From positions 124,001 through 188,000 of the forward strand of contig NC_018015.1 of NCBI RefSeq assembly GCF_000265525.1: a DNA stretch of 64,000 nucleotides, written 5' to 3'. The notes below the pieces were generated by a model that was given only the letters and a program-made list of their open reading frames with translations, made no database searches and was not told the DNA's origin. The position numbers and the translations under genes are program-made. This DNA comes from Thermococcus cleftensis (GTDB taxonomy: Archaea; Methanobacteriota_B; Thermococci; Thermococcales; Thermococcaceae). Positions 45,660 to 54,188 of the stretch are shown here, one piece after another. Within the stretch, counting starts at the first letter, position 1; every line of letters begins with the position of its first letter.

Positions 45660-46724
45660 CGCTTCTTCAATTTTTAGCGTCCTGAACGCTCCAGACTCCT
45701 CGTACGCTTCTATCTCGCTCAGTATGACGTCCATCGGGTTCTCGAAGCCGCTCACGACGCTTCTTATGTAGGCGCGGTAGCTCCCGTTCATTTCCATCAT
45801 GCGCTCTGCCATTCTGGCAACCTTCACAGGATCCGTGGAGTGGAACTTGACACCTTTCTCGATCAGCCACCTGGTCACCGCGAGCAGCCTGCCAGGATAT
45901 GTTGAGATCGTGGGGGTTCCGAGGGCTATCGCCTCCCGGTTCATCGTTCCGCCGGCGCCGATCATCAGCCGGGCGTAGTAGAGGAGGCTCAGGCTGTCCA
46001 CAGGCTTCTCCGGCATTATGACGTTGTCAAAGCGCTCAAAGCGCTCCCTCTGCTCCTTGGTTCTCGGGAACAGGACTATTGGAATCTCTGAAAGTAGGGG
46101 AATGACGTCCTCGAGGACACTCTTTTCGGGCCCGTTGAAGTAGTTGGCCTTGATCGGCTCGGTTCGCATCACTATGTAAGAGTTCTTTCTGAGACCAAGC
46201 TCCCTCAGAACCCGAGCCTCCGGCCTGAAGCCGTAGAGGTGGGCCAGCTCGGAAAAGCCGTTCACGGGCCTCATTCCGTTAGGGTCCGCTCCGCTACGGA
46301 AGAGTTCGTAGGCGTCTATGGCCTTTGGAAACAGGAGAAGCCGGGTGTAGGGGAGAATGAGCTTGTTCTGACCGATGGCCGTTTCGTTGTCTACGAAGCC
46401 TATCGACGGTATCTGGAGGCCAAAGGCAACGCGCGGGGCCTCTGCGGAGTGCTTGTAAAGCGCGAGATCAGGCTTCTCCTCGATTATGAGCTTGCTGAGC
46501 CGATACATTCTCTCGGAGCTTGCCAGGAGCTTTCCCTCAAGGGTTGCCCCACCGTGCTTACCAACCACGTAGTAATCAAAGCCATACATATCGAGTATTC
46601 CCGTAAGGCCGTCGAACTCGCGGGTGGTCAGAAGGACCTCATGCCCGGCCTTTTCAAGCTCCCTGATTACACCCTTGAAGAAGTGAACGTGAGGAGCGTT
46701 CGTGATGTCTATCCATACCTTCAT
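45597..46724 (-). CDS. DUF354 glycosyltransferase-fold protein
   Basis: A 375-residue soluble protein of the DUF354 family with a GT-B-like double Rossmann fold: MKVWIDITNAPHVHFFKGVIREL at the start, VVGKHGGATLEGKL, LALYKHSAEAPRVAFGL in the first half and IGAGGTMNREAIALGTPTIS in the second. It resembles UDP-GlcNAc 2-epimerases and MurG-like transferases, and lies beside wecC-wecB, so it may use UDP-sugars for surface glycans. The start at 46724 is favoured by GGTGGGTGG just upstream. It is convergent with and overlaps the SpoIIM gene. Confidence 0.82.
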   Translation of the reverse strand: MKVWIDITNAPHVHFFKGVIRELEKAGHEVLLTTREFDGLTGILDMYGFDYYVVGKHGGATLEGKLLASSERMYRLSKLIIEEKPDLALYKHSAEAPRVAFGLQIPSIGFVDNETAIGQNKLILPYTRLLLFPKAIDAYELFRSGADPNGMRPVNGFSELAHLYGFRPEARVLRELGLRKNSYIVMRTEPIKANYFNGPEKSVLEDVIPLLSEIPIVLFPRTKEQRERFERFDNVIMPEKPVDSLSLLYYARLMIGAGGTMNREAIALGTPTISTYPGRLLAVTRWLIEKGVKFHSTDPVKVARMAERMMEMNGSYRAYIRSVVSGFENPMDVILSEIEAYEESGAFRTLKIEEASEAGDLGGYVGLNEGRNEEE

Positions 46725-46736
46725 TCCACCCACCAT

Positions 46737-47007
46737 ACTACTGGACAGCCCTGTTCAATATAAGGCTTTCCCAAAAACGGTTGTAAAGCCTTCTTTTCAA
46801 CACTTTAACATGGTGTCCCCACCGGAAAGAACGTTTAGAACGCTTTCTGTCTATGAAAACAAAGCTCAGGAATGATAAAATTCCAATCGGGGCATCATTA
46901 TCCTGCGGAGTTTATGATAACGGCCCATATGCAAAGAAACCGGGCCGGAAACCGTTTTCTGGAAAAGGCTTTTATTCCACCAAGCCTAGAACCGCTGGGT
47001 GAAGAGA
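46737..47007 (+). promoter_or_regulatory. long leader/promoter region of wecC-wecB
   Basis: A 271-base gap without a credible gene. Near its end is a CTTTTATT element (about 46968-46975) that would start transcription about 12 bases before ATG 47008. The earlier part is AT-rich and contains only a 21-codon chance frame from 46810. I see no box C/D or H/ACA structure in it. Confidence 0.45.
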
Positions 47008-48294
47008 ATGCTGGAGAAGATCGAGACGGGAACGGCAGAGATCGCGGTCATCGGCCTGGGATACATAGGCCTTCCAACTGCCATAATGTTCGCCAACGCC
47101 GGGTTCAAGGTTACCGGCTATGAAATCAGAGAAGATGTTGTTGAGAGGATAAACTCGGGGAAAGCACACATCGTTGAGCCCGAGATTGACGAGCTCCTCA
47201 GGAGGGCCGTCGAGAGCGGGAACCTTAAGGCGACTTCCAACCCAAGGGATATAGAGGGAAAGGACGCCTACATAATATGCGTCCAGACGCCCCTGAAGGA
47301 CGACAAAACACCGGACCTGAGCTACCTTGAGAGCGCCGTTAGAACCGTTGCAGGGGCCATGAAAAGGAACTCCCTAGTCGTCATAGAGAGCACCGTTCCA
47401 CCGCTCACCACCGTTAAGATGGCGGGGCTCATAGAGGAGCTGACGGGCTTCAAAGCTGGAGAGGACTTCTACATGGTTCACGCCCCGGAGAGGGTGATGC
47501 CGGGGAGGATATTCAAGGAGCTCGTCTACAACTCTCGCATCTTCGGCGGGATAACGCCCGAGAGCGCGGAGATGGCGGAGAAGCTCTACCGCTCCTTCGT
47601 CCGGGGGCAGACCTTCAAGACCAGCTCCACCGTCAGTGAAGTCGTCAAGCTAATGGAGAACACCTTCCGCGACGTGAACATAGCCCTAGCGAACGAGTTC
47701 GCCTTCCTCGCGCACCAGTACGGGATAGACGTCTTTGAGGCGATAGAGCTGGCCAACACCCACCCGCGGGTCAGGATACACTCGCCCGGCATAGGCGTCG
47801 GTGGGCACTGTCTCCCGAAGGACCCCCACCTTCTCCTCTGGCCGGCTAGGGAGGACTTCGGGCTGATAAGGCTTGCAAGGGAGATAAACGACTCGATGCC
47901 CCTCTTCACCAAGGATTTGCTCTTCTCGGCCCTCAGGGAACTCAACGTTCCGCCGGAGGACGCTGTAGTGGCGGTTCTCGGCCTGGCCTACAAGGGCGAC
48001 AGCGACGACACGAGGAATTCCCCCGCCCTGGCATTCATAGAGGCCATCGAGGGTGACGTCGCGGAGGTGAGAACCTACGACCCCTTCGTAGGGGGGAGCG
48101 CGGGGAGCGTTGAAGACGCTCTTAGGGAGGCCGACGCGGCCGTCATAGCTACAGACCACACGGCCTTCAAGTCCCTCGACTGGGAGAAACTCGGAGAGCT
48201 CATGAGGACAAGGATTCTGATAGACGGCAGGCACGTAGTTGAAAACCCGCCGAGGGGCTTCCTATTCAAGGGCATCGGGAGGGGGGAGTATTGA
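47008..48294 (+). CDS. wecC: UDP-N-acetyl-D-mannosamine dehydrogenase (UDP-glucose/GDP-mannose DH family)
   Basis: A 428-residue NAD-dependent four-electron dehydrogenase. The Rossmann start has IAVIGLGYIGLPTAIMFANAGFKV in brief GxGxxG form, the UDP-binding core has ENTFRDVNIALANEFAFL and the catalytic Cys is in GIGVGGHCLPKDP. The third domain begins AVLGLAYKGDSDDTRNSPAL. It oxidises UDP-ManNAc to UDP-ManNAcA, an N-glycan or polysaccharide precursor. ATG 47008 follows GGGTGAAG. It overlaps wecB by TTGA. Confidence 0.9.
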   Translation: MLEKIETGTAEIAVIGLGYIGLPTAIMFANAGFKVTGYEIREDVVERINSGKAHIVEPEIDELLRRAVESGNLKATSNPRDIEGKDAYIICVQTPLKDDKTPDLSYLESAVRTVAGAMKRNSLVVIESTVPPLTTVKMAGLIEELTGFKAGEDFYMVHAPERVMPGRIFKELVYNSRIFGGITPESAEMAEKLYRSFVRGQTFKTSSTVSEVVKLMENTFRDVNIALANEFAFLAHQYGIDVFEAIELANTHPRVRIHSPGIGVGGHCLPKDPHLLLWPAREDFGLIRLAREINDSMPLFTKDLLFSALRELNVPPEDAVVAVLGLAYKGDSDDTRNSPALAFIEAIEGDVAEVRTYDPFVGGSAGSVEDALREADAAVIATDHTAFKSLDWEKLGELMRTRILIDGRHVVENPPRGFLFKGIGRGEY

Positions 48295-49424
48295 GGCCCG
48301 CCTTCGTCTTCGGAACGCGGCCGGAGATAATAAAGCTCGCCCCCGTCATAAGGGCGTTTGAGGAGAGGGGCGTTAAACCGCTCCTCGTGCACACGGGCCA
48401 GCACTACGACTACGAGATGAGCAGGGTCTTCCTTGAGGAGCTCGGGCTTCCCGAGATAGACCACCACCTGGAGGTAGGCTCAGGCACACAGGCGGAGCAG
48501 ACCGGGACGGCGATGATAAAGATCGAGCGGGTCCTGATGGACGAGAGGCCAGATGTAACCATTGTCCAGGGCGACACCAACACGGTTTTAGCTGGAGCCC
48601 TGGCAAGCGTCAAGCTGAAGATACCTGTGGCTCACGTTGAAGCGGGCCTGAGGAGCTTCGACAGGACGATGCCGGAGGAGATAAACAGGGTTTTAGCGGA
48701 TCACGCGAGTGAGGTCCTCTTCGCGCCGACCGAAGAGGCTAAGAAAAACCTTGAACGCGAGGGCATAACGGAGAACGTCTACGTCGTCGGCAACACCGTC
48801 GTTGATGCGGTTCTTCAGAACGCTGAGCTGGCCGAGAGGAAGAGCGACGTCCTGGAAAGGTTCGGCCTGAGGCCAGGGGAGTACGTTCTAATAACGGCCC
48901 ACAGGGCCGAGAACACCGACAGCAGAGAGAACCTGGCCAAGCTGGTGGAAATCCTCGAGAGCCTGCCGATGATCGGAATCTACCCCATGCACCCCCGCAC
49001 GAGGAACAGGCTGAAGGAGTTCGGCCTGTGGGAGAGGGTAAGCTCGATAGGGAACCTGATCGTGACCAAACCCCTCGGCTACCTCGACTTCCTCAGGCTG
49101 GAGAGGAACGCCTTTGCGATAATGACGGACTCCGGTGGAATACAGGAGGAGGCGATAATCCTCAACGTGCCCTGCTTAACCCTCCGCTACAACACGGAAA
49201 GGCCGGAAACGATTGAGGCCGGCGGCAACGTCCTGGTCGGTCTCGAAAAGGAAAGGGCGATAGGTTATTTGAGGAAACTCATGGACGACGAGGAGTTCTA
49301 CAGGAGAATGGCGAGCGCGCCGAACCCATTCGGAGACGGGAAGGCGGGAGAGAGGATAGCCGAAATCCTGATGGGGCTGTACGAGGAAGGAAAGCTGAAG
49401 GTGAAGAGCTCGAAGTTCATCTAG
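48291..49424 (+). CDS. wecB: UDP-N-acetylglucosamine 2-epimerase
   Basis: A 377-residue epimerase that interconverts UDP-GlcNAc and UDP-ManNAc. It starts RPAFVFGTRPEIIKLAPVI and has TGQHYDYEMSRVFLEELGL, VQGDTNTVLAGALASVK, HVEAGLRSFDRTMPEEINR and TDSGGIQEEA, all key parts of the WecB fold. With wecC it makes UDP-ManNAcA. The start is TTG overlapping the wecC stop (TTGA). The gene is tail-to-tail with the secreted paralog operon, overlapping by four bases. Confidence 0.95.
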   Translation: MRPAFVFGTRPEIIKLAPVIRAFEERGVKPLLVHTGQHYDYEMSRVFLEELGLPEIDHHLEVGSGTQAEQTGTAMIKIERVLMDERPDVTIVQGDTNTVLAGALASVKLKIPVAHVEAGLRSFDRTMPEEINRVLADHASEVLFAPTEEAKKNLEREGITENVYVVGNTVVDAVLQNAELAERKSDVLERFGLRPGEYVLITAHRAENTDSRENLAKLVEILESLPMIGIYPMHPRTRNRLKEFGLWERVSSIGNLIVTKPLGYLDFLRLERNAFAIMTDSGGIQEEAIILNVPCLTLRYNTERPETIEAGGNVLVGLEKERAIGYLRKLMDDEEFYRRMASAPNPFGDGKAGERIAEILMGLYEEGKLKVKSSKFI

Positions 49425-50110
49425 TTCAGGGTCTCCGCCCAGGCTTCCAGCTCCCTCACCACCTCACGGGAAAGGAGTTCCCAGCAGTCCTCGCCGCTGA
49501 GCTTTCCGTTCCTGACCTCGAGGGTGTTCCAGTAAACAACCAGCGTGGAGTAGGGCCTACCGCTGGCGTCCCCCCTCGCCTCGGCCGTCTGGAACAGCTC
49601 ACGGGCAAAGTCCTCCAGGTTGTCCGTGTTCCCCCTGTACATTTCCTCAACGGAGAGATAGCTCCCAACGTCGCCGCTGGAGCTCGCGTAGAGCAGAACG
49701 CTGGCGTAGCAGGTCTCGTAGTAGAACCTATCCTCGTGTCCCTGGAAGGGTATGAACAGCACCACCACTGGCTCGTCTATCCAATCCGGCGGACTCTCGC
49801 CGGGCATTATTATTACCGGCCTGACGTGGGCAAACTCCACGCTGATGTTCCTCTCCTCGAAGGCCTCCCTGATGGAGGATTTGAGGGCGCTTTCAAAATC
49901 CCCCCGAAGACCAAACTCCGGGTAAACGTCGGAGGCAAGTTCCACCTCCAGGGGGAAATCAACCACCACACGCTCCCCTGTCGTCACGTTCTCGAGGTGG
50001 CTGAACTCACCGGAGGATTTCCACGAGACGTTGGCCGTGAGGAGGAGATAGCCCGCGGTCGAATATGCTATCAGCATGAGGAGCAGGAGGACTTTTCCGG
50101 ACCGGTTCAC
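49421..50110 (-). CDS. exported protein, third of three tandem paralogs
   Basis: A 229-residue protein with an N-terminal signal anchor (about 6-25, LLLLMLIAYSTAGYLLLT) and an extracellular domain. It contains VVVLFIPFQGH, CYASVLLYASSSGDVGSYLS and a C-terminal GKLSGEDCWELLSREVVREL. The paralogs upstream share the YxSxGDxxxYL motif and a late Cys helix. It starts at GTG, overlapping the previous stop by four bases, so the three genes are one operon. No named family; function unknown. Confidence 0.7.
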   Translation of the reverse strand: MNRSGKVLLLLMLIAYSTAGYLLLTANVSWKSSGEFSHLENVTTGERVVVDFPLEVELASDVYPEFGLRGDFESALKSSIREAFEERNISVEFAHVRPVIIMPGESPPDWIDEPVVVLFIPFQGHEDRFYYETCYASVLLYASSSGDVGSYLSVEEMYRGNTDNLEDFARELFQTAEARGDASGRPYSTLVVYWNTLEVRNGKLSGEDCWELLSREVVRELEAWAETLN

Positions 50111-50682
50111 GATCGTCCACCCTCCAGTATTCTCTCAACGTGATCAACCAGGGCCTCCGAGGAAATCTCCAGCAGGTGCCTGTTGTAGCCTGCGAAACCG
50201 ATGAGGCCACGGGACTCGTCAGAGACGTCCACCAGAAGGTAGGCCTGGCCCTCGGGCGTCTCGCTTTCATTAAAGGCTGATAGAACCCCCATTCCACCAG
50301 TTGAGTTTAAATGGCTGAGGTAGTCGCCCGGGTCGCCCGAGCTGGAGTAAAACGCGCCAACCCTGATGTGCCCCCGTGAGGAGACCGGGAAGTAGGTGAT
50401 GTTGATCCACTCAACCCAGACGGCTAAGAATTGACCGTCGCACTCAACGGGGGCCGATAGGAGAAGGACCCTGTACCCCCTGGACCTGAGTTCAGAGGCA
50501 ACGAGGTTTCCGAGGGTAGAGTCGGGGTAAACGCAAAAGCCGGAACCCGCGGAGACGTTCACCTGGTCCGGCATCACCACGACCTTGGAGTCCGTTTTCG
50601 AGCTTCCGAAAACGAAGGGGCCGAAGTAGAAGGCAAGAAGGAGTACCAAGAGAACCGCGGCCGCGAGGTGGAGCTTCCTCAT
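50107..50682 (-). CDS. exported protein, second of three tandem paralogs
   Basis: A 191-residue protein with an N-terminal hydrophobic signal anchor (about 5-26, LAAAVLLVLLLAFYFGPFVF) and an extracellular domain with AVWVEWINITYFPV, IRVGAFYSSSGDPGDYLSHLN and QAYLLVDVSDESRGLIGF. It has two Cys in CVYPDST and VECDGQ and shares the YSSSGDxxDYL motif with its neighbours. ATG 50682 begins right after the previous stop (TGAATG), so the genes are coupled. Unknown function. Confidence 0.7.
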   Translation of the reverse strand: MRKLHLAAAVLLVLLLAFYFGPFVFGSSKTDSKVVVMPDQVNVSAGSGFCVYPDSTLGNLVASELRSRGYRVLLLSAPVECDGQFLAVWVEWINITYFPVSSRGHIRVGAFYSSSGDPGDYLSHLNSTGGMGVLSAFNESETPEGQAYLLVDVSDESRGLIGFAGYNRHLLEISSEALVDHVERILEGGRS

Positions 50683-51345
50683 TCACAACACCCCTGACGT
50701 CTGAAGAAGCTCTCCGACGCCCTCCGCTATGGCCTCAACCGCGCCCTCGCAGGGATCGCCTCCGACCAAGCGGCCCCTCTCAGCCTTCATTCCCCTCCAC
50801 CACGCTATCCCAACGTCCCCTGAAAGTCTGTTGGTTCCAAGGTATGCCATTGCCCTAGCATCGAGCTCCTCCGCGAAGGCCTCGGGGTCGCTTGTCTTGA
50901 TGGCCGCGTAGGCGGCCAGGAAGCTCTGGACGTCTCCCACAGAGGAGTAGTACGCAACGACGTTCAGCTTGCAGGTCCGGGAGAGAAGTCCGCTCTTCTC
51001 GTCCTCCGAGAGAACGTAGACGACGAGCAGTCTGCCCTTGAATTGAACCGCGGGAAGGCTATCCATTCCCGTGGCAACGACCCCCGGGTCAAGTCCGTAC
51101 CTCCGGGCCACAGGAGGAATGGCGACCTCAAGTTTGGACTTCAGCGGTTCCCTCGCCACGACCACTATGTAAAGCTCGTTCGGGTCAAGGGGGACGTGGA
51201 CTGAGTTGTCGTCGGTTAAAGTGGGACCACCTGTAGACACCCCTCCCCCCGAGTACTCAGTAAATACGCTGTCCTGGGAGGCCATAATAAGCGTTGGGGC
51301 CGCGAGAACCGCGAGAAGAACGACTATCAAGAGCGCCTTCTTCAT
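50683..51345 (-). CDS. exported protein, first of three tandem paralogs
   Basis: A 220-residue protein with a classical signal peptide (MKKALLIVVLLAVLAAPTLIMA) and an extracellular domain: NELYIVVVAREPLKSKLEV, RLLVVYVLSEDEKSGLL, CKLNVVAYYSSVGDVQSFLAAY and a C-terminal DPCEGAVEAIAEGVGELL. It shares the YYSSxGDxxSFL motif with the two genes downstream. GGTGAGTGGTT precedes ATG 51345, with TTATTTAAG at about 51376-51384. Unknown function, probably a cell-surface complex with its paralogs. Confidence 0.7.
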   Translation of the reverse strand: MKKALLIVVLLAVLAAPTLIMASQDSVFTEYSGGGVSTGGPTLTDDNSVHVPLDPNELYIVVVAREPLKSKLEVAIPPVARRYGLDPGVVATGMDSLPAVQFKGRLLVVYVLSEDEKSGLLSRTCKLNVVAYYSSVGDVQSFLAAYAAIKTSDPEAFAEELDARAMAYLGTNRLSGDVGIAWWRGMKAERGRLVGGDPCEGAVEAIAEGVGELLQTSGVL

Positions 51346-51413
51346 AACCACTCACCAGGGTAGAAATTGGTGGAGGCACTTAAATAATTTTTGGACTTGT
51401 GAGCGAAAAAGCG

Positions 51414-52673
51414 CTAAACGGGTGTTCCGATGTAAATGCCGTGCCTCGTCCTGACTATCCTCACCCTGATCCTGTCCCCCACTTCCGCATCGGTGTTGAT
51501 GACCTCTATTAGACGGTTCCGGGCTTTGGCCAGCATCTCCCCCTTTATCCTGCCAGGGAGAACCACCTCCGCCCTGACTATCTCCCCGGGCCGGAAGGCG
51601 AGCGGAATGAACTCTCTCTTCTCCATGCCGAAGTGCTTCGGCCTCAGGACGAGAGGTCTCATACCGGTCTTCTCTTCGAGTTTCCTGAGCCAGGCGTAGA
51701 ACTCCTTGAAGGGGACGAGCTTCGCTATCGTTGGGTTCCTGCCGAACTTGTAGGGAATGTAGTTCTGGAAGCCGAGGGCCGGCCAGCGCTTCCCGGCGCC
51801 GATTTTCCGTGCAAACTCAATGAAGGCCTCGGCCTCGTCGTCGTTTATCCCGAAGATTATGACCGGAGCGATGAGGACGTCTATCCCAGCGTTCACCAAA
51901 GCCTCCGCCATCTCGAGGACGTGCTCGAGGTCGTAGTCCTTCCTGCCCATCAGCATCTTAGCCTTGTCGGGGTCGAGGGAGTGAAGAGATAGGTTCACCC
52001 TGTCGAGACCGGCCTCGGCGAGCTCCTCGACAAGCCTGTCGTTGAGAAGAGTTCCGTTGCTCTGCATCGAGATAACGGAGACGTTTGGGTGCTCGCGAAG
52101 GGCCTGAACAAGTTCGACCCTAAAGGGATATATCAGAGGCTCCCCCTGGCCGTCGATGTGGGCCTCCAAACCCTTACCCTTTATCCTCGCCACGTCATCG
52201 AACCACTTCATCAGGTAGTCCACGTCCACGACGTAGTCGAGCTTCCTTGTCCTAGAATAGGGCCCTTCATCGACGGAGCAGAAGATGCAGCTTAAATTAC
52301 ACCCGCTGACACCGCGAATCTGTATGAGGTTCGTCCCCCTGTCTATTAAACCGAAGGCGTTGTAGCCTAAGAGGGGGATTTCCATTCCCTCGTGAATGTA
52401 CAGTACCTTTCTGTCGGTGTACCTGTTCCTTAACAGCGCCCCCAGGTTGTTCTGAATGTATATCGCCACGAACTTCTCGATTCCGGGGTAGTCAGTGTCG
52501 ATGACGAGAAGGCCGTTTCTCACGGAGATTTCAGGCCTGACCCTGTACTTTCTCCGTATCACCCTCGCGAGCTCGTCCTTATCAAAGTCCGCGTACAGGG
52601 TCTCGCGCCATATCAACCTCACGCTCTCGCCGAGATCCTCGAAGGTGACGTGGGGGAGGTGAACCTCAATCAT
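51414..52673 (-). CDS. radical SAM protein with C-terminal TRAM-like domain
   Basis: A 419-residue radical SAM enzyme. The [4Fe-4S]-binding CNLSCIFC (Cys125, 129, 132) follows an about 115-residue N-terminal domain. The AdoMet GGExP-like motif is DGQGEPLIYP, and later strands SMQSNGTLL and RVNLSLHSLD complete the barrel. The C-terminus (FRPGEIVRAEVVLPGRIKG ... VGDRIRVRIVRTRHGIYIG) is an OB/TRAM-like RNA-binding fold, so a tRNA-modifying role is plausible. It belongs to an archaeal predicted Fe-S oxidoreductase group (COG2100-like) with no proven reaction. Confidence 0.85.
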   Translation of the reverse strand: MIEVHLPHVTFEDLGESVRLIWRETLYADFDKDELARVIRRKYRVRPEISVRNGLLVIDTDYPGIEKFVAIYIQNNLGALLRNRYTDRKVLYIHEGMEIPLLGYNAFGLIDRGTNLIQIRGVSGCNLSCIFCSVDEGPYSRTRKLDYVVDVDYLMKWFDDVARIKGKGLEAHIDGQGEPLIYPFRVELVQALREHPNVSVISMQSNGTLLNDRLVEELAEAGLDRVNLSLHSLDPDKAKMLMGRKDYDLEHVLEMAEALVNAGIDVLIAPVIIFGINDDEAEAFIEFARKIGAGKRWPALGFQNYIPYKFGRNPTIAKLVPFKEFYAWLRKLEEKTGMRPLVLRPKHFGMEKREFIPLAFRPGEIVRAEVVLPGRIKGEMLAKARNRLIEVINTDAEVGDRIRVRIVRTRHGIYIGTPV

Positions 52674-52762
52674 GTTTCGGGGTTCTCATAGGGGGCTTAA
52701 AAACCCGCCGATGGATAAAAAATCCCGCCATTGATGGGTCTTCCGGTTCCCCACTGCCCAAA

Positions 52763-52847
52763 GATTTTTAAAGGCAGGCCTGTTGCCATCATGCGGGCAT
52801 GGAAACATTTTAATATTATTGAATTAAACAGTCTAGCGATGGACTAG
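52763..52847 (+). promoter_or_regulatory. promoter and possible 18-codon leaderless leader ORF
   Basis: A TTTTTAAAGG TATA element (52764-52773) would start transcription near 52793, at an ATG (52791) that opens an 18-codon frame reading MRAWKHFNIIELNSLAMD and stopping at TAG 52845-52847. The ribosome site of the ACT-domain regulator follows at once. A second TATA-like ATTTTAATATT (52806-52816) could instead serve the regulator directly, and then no leader peptide would be made. Confidence 0.3.
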
Positions 52848-52861
52848 TGTGGGTGAGGTTA

Positions 52862-53362
52862 ATGTGGGGGAAAATCGAGCATTACTTTGACGAATACCCG
52901 GTAAGGAAGCAGATCGCCAAGACGCTTCTCAAGTACGGACTCAAGGTCTCAGATGATCTCAAGATCAAGGCCGGTGACATAGAGGTGCCCTACACCAAGA
53001 TCGCCAAGGCCCTCGACGTGGACAGAAGGGTTGTGAAAGAGACCGTCGGTATGATACTCAAAATACCCGAGCTGAAGGAGATATACACCAACCTCGAGCC
53101 GACGGTCCACATGAAGTACGTCGGCAGGCACGTGGGCTACGGTGTCATCGAGATCGAACCTGAGCCAAGGGCGATAGGAATACTAGCCAAAATAGCCCTC
53201 AAGATAGCCGAGCGCGACATCAACATCGTCCAGGTCGTCGCGGAGGATCCGGAGCTCTATCCCGAGGCGACCCTCACGATAATCACAGAGAAGCCCATTC
53301 CGGGCGACCTCATCAACGAGCTCTCCAAGCTCGAGGGTGTCAAGAGAATCTCCATCTACTGA
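52862..53362 (+). CDS. ACT-domain transcriptional regulator of amino-acid metabolism
   Basis: A 166-residue protein. Residues about 1-75 form a helix-turn-helix (RKQIAKTLLKYGLKVSDD, IPYTKIAKALDVDRRVVKETV form) and residues about 88-166 an ACT domain (GVIEIEPEPRAIGILAKIALKIAERDINIVQVVAEDPEL, then EATLTIITEKPIPGDLINELSKLEGVKRISIY in parts). ACT domains bind amino acids. This matches archaeal COG2061-type proteins, possible regulators of amino-acid metabolism. ATG 52862 has GGTGAGG four bases before it. It lies upstream of the Mbs operon but has its own transcript. Confidence 0.8.
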   Translation: MWGKIEHYFDEYPVRKQIAKTLLKYGLKVSDDLKIKAGDIEVPYTKIAKALDVDRRVVKETVGMILKIPELKEIYTNLEPTVHMKYVGRHVGYGVIEIEPEPRAIGILAKIALKIAERDINIVQVVAEDPELYPEATLTIITEKPIPGDLINELSKLEGVKRISIY

Positions 53363-53544
53363 GCCCTTCTTCACACCATTTATTAGTTCGCCAAGGTTCT
53401 TCTGAGGTTCGATACTAAAACCGCCTTGGTCCCCTGAAAGAAACTGAACAAATTTGGGAAGTGCCAGCTTTAACAGGGCAGTGCTCCCTGAAGAACCCTT
53501 ACTGGCATTAAAGAACAAATCTGATGCCCCCATTTTAACCAAAA

Positions 53545-53596
53545 GTTTTAAACCTTTGTTCTTCGCAGGTAAGGTTTATAAGTCATTGTTAAAAAC
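53545..53596 (+). promoter_or_regulatory. Mbs promoter with two SurR-type sites flanking the TATA box
   Basis: Two exact GTTn3AAC sequences are present: GTTTTAAAC (53545-53553) and GTTAAAAAC (53588-53596). TATA TTTATAAG lies between them at 53575-53582, giving a start near 53606. The second site sits between TATA and the start, where a bound protein should block polymerase, as known for SurR on sulfur-induced genes of Pyrococcus (SurR releases DNA when oxidised by sulfur). The first site is 43 bases upstream of the second. Assignment to SurR is by motif only. Confidence 0.7.
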
Positions 53597-53657
53597 CCAA
53601 GATTAGCTTCGCTTAACTCTGTTCGGACATGTCCACCAACCGCTGGAGGTTGATGAT

Positions 53658-54188
53658 ATGGGAGAGGCAAGCAAAATAAGCAGGTACCTGTACACGGTAA
53701 TCGTGCTGTTCTTGATATGGCTGGCCATAACGGCCAGTCTGGACCCGCAGGAATTGGGATTTGGTCTGCTGCTGTCGCTCATAGTCGCAGCATTCACCTA
53801 CGAGATATTCACCACGAGCGGTCTGGCGAACCTCCACCCCAAGAGGATAGCCTACATGCTCGCCTACATACCCTACTTCCTGTGGGCGATGATTAAGGCC
53901 AACCTTGACGTTGCCTACAGGGTCCTCCACCCCAAGAGGCCCATAAGGCCAGGAATAGTGAAGTGCAGAACCGTCCTCAACAGCGACGTTGGAAAGCTCT
54001 CCCTGGCCAACTCGATAACCCTAACGCCAGGAACCATAACCCTCGACGTCGATGGCGACGAGTACTTTATTCACTGGATATGGGTTCCAGAGGAAGCTAT
54101 GACTGAGAACGAGGAAGAGCACGTGAAGGTCGCTTCCGAGAACATAACGGTTCCCTTCGAAAAGTTCCTGAAGGTGATCTTCGGATGA
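53658..54188 (+). CDS. mbsA: membrane-bound sulfane reductase subunit A (MnhE-like)
   Basis: A 176-residue MnhE-like subunit of the Mrp-antiporter part of Mbs (also called Mbx). Two helices (about 12-30 and 62-80, with YMLAYIPYFLWAMIKANLDVAYRVL) are followed by a cytoplasmic domain ending TLTPGTITLDVDGDEYFIHWI. Mbs oxidises ferredoxin, reduces sulfane sulfur and pumps Na+ or H+. First gene of the 13-gene operon; GGAGGTTGAT precedes ATG 53658 and the SurR-type promoter lies upstream. It overlaps the next gene by ATGA. Confidence 0.9.
   Translation: MGEASKISRYLYTVIVLFLIWLAITASLDPQELGFGLLLSLIVAAFTYEIFTTSGLANLHPKRIAYMLAYIPYFLWAMIKANLDVAYRVLHPKRPIRPGIVKCRTVLNSDVGKLSLANSITLTPGTITLDVDGDEYFIHWIWVPEEAMTENEEEHVKVASENITVPFEKFLKVIFG

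Noticed and set aside
53183-53542. Minus-strand frame of 119 codons in the Mbs promoter gap
   Set aside because: The first 60 codons look passable, but the rest is antisense to the ACT-domain gene, there is no ribosome site, and it would run over the SurR/TATA region.
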